NCBI GenBank assembly: GCA_943331195.2
Contig: CALQKQ020000143.1
Coordinates: forward strand, 1 to 8,208
DNA from: Akkermansia muciniphila
Lineage (GTDB): Bacteria; Verrucomicrobiota; Verrucomicrobiia; Verrucomicrobiales; V1-33
DNA length: 8,208 nucleotides
Direction of reading: 5' to 3'
Shown one piece after another: positions 1-5,411 of this stretch; position 1 is the first letter of the stretch; every line of letters starts with the position of its first letter. A program made the translations under genes and the position numbers. The notes under the pieces were generated by a model. That model did no database searches, was not told the DNA's origin, and saw nothing but the letters and a program-made list of their open reading frames with translations.

Positions 1-1258
1 CTCCGGCGACGAGGGGCAGCCAGAAGAGGAGGGGTTCGAAGAGGGGGACGGTTTGGAAGAGGGCTAGGGTGTGGCCGTCTAAGCAGAGGGAGGCGCCGCC
101 GGCGGCGAGGAAGGCGAGCCAGCGCACGTCGAGGCCGCGCTGGGCTAACCAGAGGCTGCGCTGGACGCCGGCCCAGATGAGGAGGCCGAGTAGGCTGAGG
201 CCGATGAGGCCGCCGTGGTAGGCGGTGCTGATGAAGGCGCCGTGGGGGTGGGGGGCTTGCCAGGAAATTTCCTGAGGTTCGGCGGAGCTGCGGGCCCAGA
301 AGCCGCGGCCCATGATGACTTCGGCGGTGCCTTCGACGCGGCGATAGAGTTCTTCGTAGAGTTGGCGCCGCCCGCTGTCGGCCCGGGAGAGCATGATTTC
401 TCCGGGAGTGGCTAGCATGAGTTGGTTGGGATCGGTGGGAGGGGCGAAGGTTTTGGGGAGCAGTTGGGGCAAGTTTTGGCTGGTCCAGCCGCTTAGGGCG
501 ATCACGGCGACGAGGGGCAGCCAGCGGGCTAGGGGGCGGGTGAGCATTAAGACGAGCATGGCCGCGCCCAAGCCGAGCAGGGCCCCGCGGGTTTGGGTGA
601 GGAATACTGCTGCCACGAGGACGGCGAGGGCTGCGGCCAAGGCGAAGCGGGCGCGGGCGGTGGGGGCTTGGGTGAAGCCCGCCGCTGCGGCCACTGCGGC
701 GAAGGCCCAGAGCATGCCGCTGTTCACTTCATAGAGGCCATAGAGAAAATAGGGGAAGATATTGCCCAAGCGGTCGGCTGGGAGGGTGTGGCCGCGGGCG
801 AGGTAAAAAACCGGCGCGCTGATGAGGGCGGTGAGGACGGCGATGCCGATTAAGCCTTGCAGCATCCATTCGAGCCGGGAGGGCCGCCGCGCGACGCGCC
901 ACAGTCCTAGCAGGAAAAGTGCAAGGCTGAGTCCGTTGAGGGCGGCATAGGTTGGTGCCTGCCAGCCGGAGGGCATTCCGTAAAAGACGCTGCTCCACAT
1001 CCAGCCCAAGAAGGCCATGGCCAGCAGGGGCACCGCCCGACCTTGGCGGCCGGGCCAGTAAAAGAGTTCGCCACCGCGCAGCAGCGCCAGCAGGGCCCAG
1101 CCGAGCACCCACAACTCCGGCATCCAGTGCATCGGCGTGACAAACAGCAGCATGGGAAACGTGAGGACCCCAAAGCCAAAGGGATCCCAGCGGGCAAACC
1201 GCCAGCCTTCCGCCCACCAAGAGGGGCGGCGCGGCAGTGGGGCAGAGGAGTCGGGCAT
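1..1258 (-). CDS. O-antigen ligase/polymerase family membrane protein (Wzy_C-like), C-terminus cut by window edge
   Basis: Read on the minus strand from an ATG at 1258 the frame is open for 419 codons and leaves the window without a stop, so the C-terminus is missing. An in-frame TGA lies a short way upstream of this ATG, which bounds the start. The protein is strongly hydrophobic, with roughly ten membrane segments (for example about 30-60, 77-95, 105-122, 135-153, 180-197, 205-222, 226-256, 345-365 and 380-400). Family hallmarks are TQTRGALLGL at 221-230, whose arginine matches the conserved Arg of the Wzy_C domain, and a large loop at about 260-345 with RADSGRRQLY, GRGF (317-320) and HPHGAF (337-342) followed by a Gly-rich membrane segment. 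Proteins of this family ligate or polymerise undecaprenyl-linked O-antigen or other glycans on the periplasmic face of the inner membrane. The sequence cannot separate ligase (WaaL), polymerase (Wzy) and protein glycosyltransferase roles. It is divergent from the plus-strand operon. Confidence 0.85.
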   Translation of the reverse strand, partial: MPDSSAPLPRRPSWWAEGWRFARWDPFGFGVLTFPMLLFVTPMHWMPELWVLGWALLALLRGGELFYWPGRQGRAVPLLAMAFLGWMWSSVFYGMPSGWQAPTYAALNGLSLALFLLGLWRVARRPSRLEWMLQGLIGIAVLTALISAPVFYLARGHTLPADRLGNIFPYFLYGLYEVNSGMLWAFAAVAAAAGFTQAPTARARFALAAALAVLVAAVFLTQTRGALLGLGAAMLVLMLTRPLARWLPLVAVIALSGWTSQNLPQLLPKTFAPPTDPNQLMLATPGEIMLSRADSGRRQLYEELYRRVEGTAEVIMGRGFWARSSAEPQEISWQAPHPHGAFISTAYHGGLIGLSLLGLLIWAGVQRSLWLAQRGLDVRWLAFLAAGGASLCLDGHTLALFQTVPLFEPLLFWLPLVAG

Positions 1259-1378
1259 TGGAAGGCATCCAAAGTGAATCTGGCGCGCAATTCAATCGCT
1301 TTGCTGAGCTGCGGCGGCGCGGCTGGCCTGCGGGATAAATCAACTTGCGCGGAGGGAGGCTTGGCCTTCCCCTGTGGG
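1259..1378. other. Divergent intergenic region between the O-antigen ligase-like gene and the exporter operon
   Basis: These 120 bp separate two divergently read genes and should hold both promoters. I see no convincing sigma-70 pair. GATAAAT at 1334-1340 is the best plus-strand -10-like string, but it has no good -35 at 16-18 bp. No inverted repeat that would suggest an operator stood out. Confidence 0.4.
1351..1359 (+). promoter_or_regulatory. Shine-Dalgarno-like GGAGGGAGG ahead of the adaptor gene
   Basis: A strong purine SD-like run sits 19 nt or more before the ATG at 1379, which is too far for normal initiation. It is only 5 nt (counted from its first GGAGG) before an in-frame TTG at 1361. 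This makes a TTG start at 1361, adding six residues, a real alternative for the membrane-fusion gene. Confidence 0.4.
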
Positions 1379-2596
1379 ATGACGAGTGCAGGACGGGAAG
1401 CGTTGGACGGGTTGAAGATCGACCGCAGCGCGGTGGGGCCGGGGCGCGCCTTTCCCTGGGGATGGCTGCTGTTGGTGGTCGCGGTGGCGGCGGCGGGGTG
1501 GTGGTGGTGGCAGCGGCCGGGCGGTTTGTTGGTGGAGACGGCCTTGGCGCGTCCGGCGGCGGAGGGGGAATCGCGGGTGCTTTTGAATGCTTCGGGCTAT
1601 GTGACGGCGCGGCGCGCGGCGACGGTTTCGGCCAAGGTTACCGGAAAGGTGTTAGAAGTTTTGGTAGAAGAGGGCTTGAAAGTGGCTGAGGGGCAAGTGG
1701 TGGCCCGGTTAGATGACTCCAATGCCCAAGTGGGCTTGCGCCTCAATGAGGCGCAGCTGGCCGCCGCCCGGCTTTCCCTCGATGAAACCCGCCCGCGCTT
1801 GATCTTTGCGGAGCTGGAATTGACGCGCTTTCGCGCCCTGCTCGCGAGCCGTGCCGCGAGCCAATCGGACCTGGCACGCGCGGAGGCCGAGGTCGCGGCC
1901 TTGCAGGCTCGGCTGGCGCGGCAGGTTGCCGACATCGCCGTGGCCGAGCGCAGCGTGGACGAAGGCCGCCAGCAGGTGGACGACACCGTGATCCGCGCGC
2001 CATTTGCGGGCGTGGTCACGACGAAGGACGCACAGCCGGGCGAAATCATCTCCCCGATGTCCTCGGGGGGCTTCACGCGGACGGGCATTTGCACGGTCGT
2101 GGACATGGAGTCCTTGGAAATTGAAGTCGACGTCAGCGAAAGCTACCTCAACCGCGTCCAAGCGGATCAGCCTGCGGAGGCCATGCTGGACGCTTATGCG
2201 GGATGGCGCATTCCCGCCAAAGTCATCGCCATCATCCCTAGCGCCGATCGGCAAAAGGCCACCGTCAAGGTGCGGCTGGGCTTTGCCGCCCTGGATCCCC
2301 GCATCCTGCCGGAAATGGGGGTCAAAGTCGCCTTTCTGCGGCGCGAGGCGGTTGCGCCTCCGGTTTTTCCTGAGGGCGCTGTGCTGGTGCCCGGGTCTGC
2401 GGTGGTCAGTGCGGCGGGCGGCCACTACGCCTGGGTGGTGCGGGAGGGCCGGGTGCAGCGCCGCGAGCTCCAGTTAGGCGGCCGCGCGGAGGGCGATGCT
2501 GTGGTCGCGGCCGGGCTGCAGGCTGGGGAAAGCGTGGTGCTGGCCCCGGCAGCTTTCCTAACTGAGGGCGTGGCGGTGCGCGCAGCCAAGCCATGA
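1379..2596 (+). CDS. Periplasmic adaptor (membrane-fusion protein, HlyD/MacA type) of an ABC exporter
   Basis: The 405-residue product is an inner-membrane-anchored periplasmic adaptor that would link the ABC transporter encoded by the next two genes to an outer-membrane channel. A short cytoplasmic N-terminus precedes one membrane segment at about 27-46 that ends in four tryptophans. Two halves of a biotinyl-lipoyl-like domain lie at about 83-113 (AKVTGKVLEVLVEEG, then GQVVARLDDSNAQ) and 203-224 (VIRAPFAGVV, QPGEII). They flank an alpha-helical, probably coiled-coil hairpin at about 115-200 rich in Ala, Glu, Arg and Leu. A beta-barrel (about 235-320, with LEIEVDVSE and KATVKVRL) and a membrane-proximal domain (about 335-403) follow. 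Length and order fit the RND/MacA adaptor family. The ATG at 1379 is used; a TTG at 1361 has the better ribosome-binding site. The frame also stays open upstream to 1043, but that part overlaps the divergent gene and looks non-coding. The stop overlaps the next start (ATGA). Substrate is unknown, and no TolC-like gene is present here. Confidence 0.9.
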   Translation: MTSAGREALDGLKIDRSAVGPGRAFPWGWLLLVVAVAAAGWWWWQRPGGLLVETALARPAAEGESRVLLNASGYVTARRAATVSAKVTGKVLEVLVEEGLKVAEGQVVARLDDSNAQVGLRLNEAQLAAARLSLDETRPRLIFAELELTRFRALLASRAASQSDLARAEAEVAALQARLARQVADIAVAERSVDEGRQQVDDTVIRAPFAGVVTTKDAQPGEIISPMSSGGFTRTGICTVVDMESLEIEVDVSESYLNRVQADQPAEAMLDAYAGWRIPAKVIAIIPSADRQKATVKVRLGFAALDPRILPEMGVKVAFLRREAVAPPVFPEGAVLVPGSAVVSAAGGHYAWVVREGRVQRRELQLGGRAEGDAVVAAGLQAGESVVLAPAAFLTEGVAVRAAKP

Positions 2597-3285
2597 GCGC
2601 GGCCCCCCTGGTCAGCGTGCGCGATGTCAGCAAAATCTTCCACCGCGGGTCGGAAGACATCAGCGTCTTGGCCGAGCTGAATCTGGCGGTGGAGGCGGGC
2701 GAGTTTTTGGCGCTGATGGGGCCGTCTGGGTCGGGAAAGTCGACCTTGCTCAACTTGATCGGGGGGCTCGACCGCCCCACGCGGGGGTCGGTGGAAGTGG
2801 ACGGCGAGCGCATCGACCAGCTTTCGGAGCGGGCCCTGGCGGCCTGGCGGGCGCGCCACGTGGGTTTTGTGTTTCAATTTTACAACTTGATGCCGGTGCT
2901 CACGGCGGAGCGCAACGTGGAGCTGCCTTTGCTCTTAACCAATCTTACGAAACGGGAGCGGCGCGAGCACGCGCGCAATGCCCTCGCGGTGGTGGGGCTC
3001 AGTCATCGCTTGGAGCACTACCCGCGCACCCTTTCGGGCGGCGAGCAGCAGCGCGTCGGCATTGCCCGGGCGATTGCCTCGGATCCGACCCTGCTGCTTT
3101 GCGACGAGCCCACGGGGGACCTTGACCGCAAGTCGGGCGATGAGATTCTCAGTCTGCTGCAAACCCTGAATGAGGAGCAGGGCAAGACCATCATCATGGT
3201 CACGCACGACCCGTATGCGAGCGCCCGGGCCAGCCGGACGGTGCACCTAGACAAGGGCCAGCTTGTCGCCGACCAGCCGACATGA
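2593..3285 (+). CDS. ABC transporter ATP-binding protein (MacB/LolD-type)
   Basis: The 230-residue cytoplasmic ATPase has every core ABC motif: Walker A GPSGSGKST at 43-51, Q-loop Gln at 95 (FVFQFYNLMP), signature LSGGEQQR at 147-154, Walker B LLLCDEP at 167-173 followed by the D-loop (TGDLD), and the switch His in VTHD at 205. Length and the FQFYNLMPVLTAERNVELPL stretch are typical of the MacB/LolD/FtsE branch, whose members drive mechanotransmission-type permeases rather than classic substrate channels. The start codon overlaps the adaptor stop by 4 nt (ATGA), and its own stop overlaps the permease start in the same way, so the three are probably translationally coupled and form one complex. 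The substrate cannot be read from the ATPase; lipoprotein, peptide, macrolide or lipid export all remain possible. Confidence 0.96.
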   Translation: MSAAPLVSVRDVSKIFHRGSEDISVLAELNLAVEAGEFLALMGPSGSGKSTLLNLIGGLDRPTRGSVEVDGERIDQLSERALAAWRARHVGFVFQFYNLMPVLTAERNVELPLLLTNLTKRERREHARNALAVVGLSHRLEHYPRTLSGGEQQRVGIARAIASDPTLLLCDEPTGDLDRKSGDEILSLLQTLNEEQGKTIIMVTHDPYASARASRTVHLDKGQLVADQPT

Positions 3286-4439
3286 AATACCTGACCCTGA
3301 TCTGGAGCAATCTGCGGAGGCGGCAACTGCGCTCGGTCCTGACGGTGCTTTCCATCTTCGTGGCTTTTCTGCTTTTTGGCTTTCTCTGTGCCATCCGCGA
3401 AGCTTTCAGCGCTGGGGTGAAGCTGGCGGATGCGGACCGGCTGATTGTGCGGCACAAGGTGTCCTTGATCGAAACCCTACCGGTCAGCTATGGGGCCCGC
3501 CTAGCGTTGCTCCCGGGGGTGCGCCAGGTCACCCACATGACCTGGTTTGGCGGGATTTACCAGAACCCGAAAAACATGTTCGCTAGCTTTGCGGTGGAGG
3601 GCGATCGCTTTTTTGCGCTGTATCCAGAGTTTATCTTGCCGCCGGAGCAGCAGGACCGCTGGCAGCAAGTCCGCCACGGCGCCGTGATTGGGCGCAGTCT
3701 GGCGGAGCGCTTTCATTGGAAAGTGGGCGACCGCATTCCTCTAACTTCTCCTATTTATGGTCAGCCCGCTTCCCAGCCCGCCTGGGAATTTGAAATTTGC
3801 GGCATTTTTGATACCTCGAAAAAAGGCGCGGACACGAGCGGGATGTATTTTCGCTATGATTATTTCGACGAAGCGCGGCCGCGCGGGAAGGGGGCGGTGG
3901 GATGGTATATTGTGCGGAGCGAAGCGGCGGTGGGGGCCGACGCGGTGGCGGCGCGGATCGACCGCGAATTTGCCAATTCGCCGTATGAGACCAAAGCGGA
4001 GCCGGAGGGGGCCTTTGCGGCTGGCTTTGTGCAGCAGATTGGGGACATTGGGTCCATTTTGATGGCGGTGCTGAGCGCGGTATTTTTCACGATTTTGTTG
4101 GTGGCGGGCAACACCATGAGCCAGTCGGTGCGCGAGCGCACCGAGGAGATCGGGGTGCTCAAGGCCCTGGGTTTTCCTGGGGGGCTAGTGCTGCTGTTTG
4201 TGCTGGCGGAGTCCTGCTTGATTGCCCTGTTAGGCGGGCTGGCGGGCTTGGGGGCTTCTTGGGGCCTTTTGGCGGCGGGGAATCCGGTGCCGCAGTTGCT
4301 TCCGCTTTTGTATGTGCCGGGGGAGGCCCTGGCGCAGGGGGCCCTTATGGCGCTGGGCCTGGGCTTGGTGGCGGGGGTCCTTCCGGCGTGGTATGCCCTG
4401 CGATTGCGCACGGCGGAGGCGCTGCGCCGCAATGGCTGA
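3282..4439 (+). CDS. ABC transporter permease, FtsX/MacB family
   Basis: The 385-residue inner-membrane permease follows the four-helix MacB/FtsX plan. A positively charged start (LRRRQLR at 11-17) leads into a first membrane segment at about 18-38. A large periplasmic core domain of MacB_PCD type spans about 40-250. Three more segments lie at about 257-278, 300-330 and 350-372. The conserved FtsX-domain coupling motif SVRERTEEIGVLKALGFPGG sits at 282-301, and the end RLRTAEALRR is typical of the family. It starts by ATGA overlap with the ATPase gene and should pair with it. Here ATPase and permease are separate chains, unlike E. coli MacB where they are fused. Together with the adaptor they form a MacAB-like exporter. 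The periplasmic domain is the likely determinant of substrate, which is unknown. Confidence 0.93.
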   Translation: MKYLTLIWSNLRRRQLRSVLTVLSIFVAFLLFGFLCAIREAFSAGVKLADADRLIVRHKVSLIETLPVSYGARLALLPGVRQVTHMTWFGGIYQNPKNMFASFAVEGDRFFALYPEFILPPEQQDRWQQVRHGAVIGRSLAERFHWKVGDRIPLTSPIYGQPASQPAWEFEICGIFDTSKKGADTSGMYFRYDYFDEARPRGKGAVGWYIVRSEAAVGADAVAARIDREFANSPYETKAEPEGAFAAGFVQQIGDIGSILMAVLSAVFFTILLVAGNTMSQSVRERTEEIGVLKALGFPGGLVLLFVLAESCLIALLGGLAGLGASWGLLAAGNPVPQLLPLLYVPGEALAQGALMALGLGLVAGVLPAWYALRLRTAEALRRNG

Positions 4440-4498
4440 TGGGGGGAGGTGGGCGCGGCGCGGTTTTGCCTGCCCTTGTGCCCTGGCTGGGGTTCGCC

Positions 4499-5389
4499 AT
4501 GATCGGGGGCATGACCCGCGCTCTTTTGCTTGCCTCCCGCCCCAAGACGCTGCCTGCGGCGGTGGCTCCAGTGGTGTTAGGATCGGCCTTAGCCTGGCGC
4601 CTCAGCGGCGGTTTTTCTTGGGGCCTAGCGGCTTGCACTTTGGGGAGCACCCTGGCGATACAGGTGGCGACGAATTACTTCAACGACGCCGTGGACGCGC
4701 GCAAAGGGGCGGATACGGCGGCCCGCTTGGGGCCGCAGCGGGTGACGGCGACTGGCCTGGTGCCTTTGTCTGTCGTGCTAGGAGCGGGCTTGGCCATGCT
4801 GGGGCTGGCGGTGCTGCTGTCGCTTCCCATGGTGGCGGCGCAAGGTTTGCCCGTGGTGGGGATTGGCTTGGTCTCGCTCTTTTTCAGCTATGGCTACACT
4901 GGCGGACCCTTTCCGTTGGCCTACCGCGGGCTGGGGGAACTCTTTGTGTTGCTCTTTTTTGGTTGGGTGGCGGTGGCGGGCACGGTGTTTGTGCAGACGG
5001 GCCAGTGGCGGCCGGAGGCGCTGCTGCTGGGGAGTCAGGTTGGCCTGTTGAGCACGGTGCTCATCGCGATCAATAACCTGCGCGACCGGGCGGAGGACGC
5101 GGGATCGCATAAGCGGACCCTTGCGGTGCGCTTCGGGGAGCGCTTCGCCAAGGCCGAAATCGCGGCCTGCTGCCTGGGGCCCTATGTCGCCGGGCTGGCC
5201 TGGGCGCCTTGGGGTTTTGCGTGGGGCACGGGGCCGACCCTAGCGGCTGCTGGGCTGGGGGTCCTGATTGCCTGGAAGGTGGCCCGCACCGCGCCGGGGC
5301 GGGTCTATAACCAATACCTCGCGCTGGCGGCCTTGCACCTGATGCTCTGGTCTGGCCTGATGACGTGGTCTATGTTGCGGTCAACCTAA
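4499..5389 (+). CDS. menA: 1,4-dihydroxy-2-naphthoate polyprenyltransferase
   Basis: MenA attaches a polyprenyl chain to 1,4-dihydroxy-2-naphthoate in the inner membrane, giving demethylmenaquinone. From the ATG at 4499 the product is 296 residues, the usual family length, with about eight or nine membrane segments. The N-terminus SRPKTLPAAVAPVVLG (13-28) is characteristic. The first Asp-rich prenyl-diphosphate/Mg site is NYFNDAVDARKG at 59-70. The second is INNLRDRAEDAGSHKRTL at 191-208, whose NNxRDxxxD...TL pattern separates MenA from the related UbiA enzymes. YTGGPFPLAYRGLGEL at 132-147 is also MenA-like. The start is uncertain. An in-frame ATG at 4439 overlaps the permease stop (TGATG) and adds 20 poorly conserved-looking residues; the ATG at 4511 would drop four. 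I prefer 4499 because GGGG lies about 6 nt upstream and the length fits. It belongs to the same transcription unit as the exporter genes and the menC-menE fusion. Confidence 0.93.
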   Translation: MIGGMTRALLLASRPKTLPAAVAPVVLGSALAWRLSGGFSWGLAACTLGSTLAIQVATNYFNDAVDARKGADTAARLGPQRVTATGLVPLSVVLGAGLAMLGLAVLLSLPMVAAQGLPVVGIGLVSLFFSYGYTGGPFPLAYRGLGELFVLLFFGWVAVAGTVFVQTGQWRPEALLLGSQVGLLSTVLIAINNLRDRAEDAGSHKRTLAVRFGERFAKAEIAACCLGPYVAGLAWAPWGFAWGTGPTLAAAGLGVLIAWKVARTAPGRVYNQYLALAALHLMLWSGLMTWSMLRST

Positions 5390-5401
5390 GCGGCGCGCCG
5401 C
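5390..5401. repeat. 12-bp perfect GC palindrome between menA and menC-menE
   Basis: GCGGCGCGCCGC begins directly after the menA stop and ends 10 nt before the ATG of the fusion gene. It is followed by ACTCGTTTTG. As RNA it could form only a tiny 4-bp stem with a 4-nt loop, so it is weak as a terminator. It could affect initiation at the next gene, which has no visible Shine-Dalgarno sequence. Confidence 0.4.
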
Positions 5402-5411
5402 ACTCGTTTTG

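Noticed and set aside
729..1343. Minus-strand 204-codon open frame
   Set aside because: It is a shadow in another frame of the O-antigen ligase-like gene; its translation is rich in Arg, Pro and Ala without motifs, while the neighbouring frame shows membrane helices and Wzy_C motifs.
1043..1378. Upstream open extension of the adaptor gene (an extra 112 codons)
   Set aside because: It lies antisense to the start of the O-antigen ligase-like gene, its translation has no membrane-fusion features, and the adaptor with a start at 1379 already has the normal family layout.
1709..2425. Minus-strand 238-codon open frame opposite the adaptor gene
   Set aside because: Long antisense frames are common in GC-rich genes. 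The translation is Arg/His/Gly-rich and has no recognisable domain.
4312..5076. Plus-strand 254-codon open frame bridging permease and menA
   Set aside because: Its translation is Gly/Arg/Ala-rich and motif-free, and it lies over two well-supported genes in another frame.
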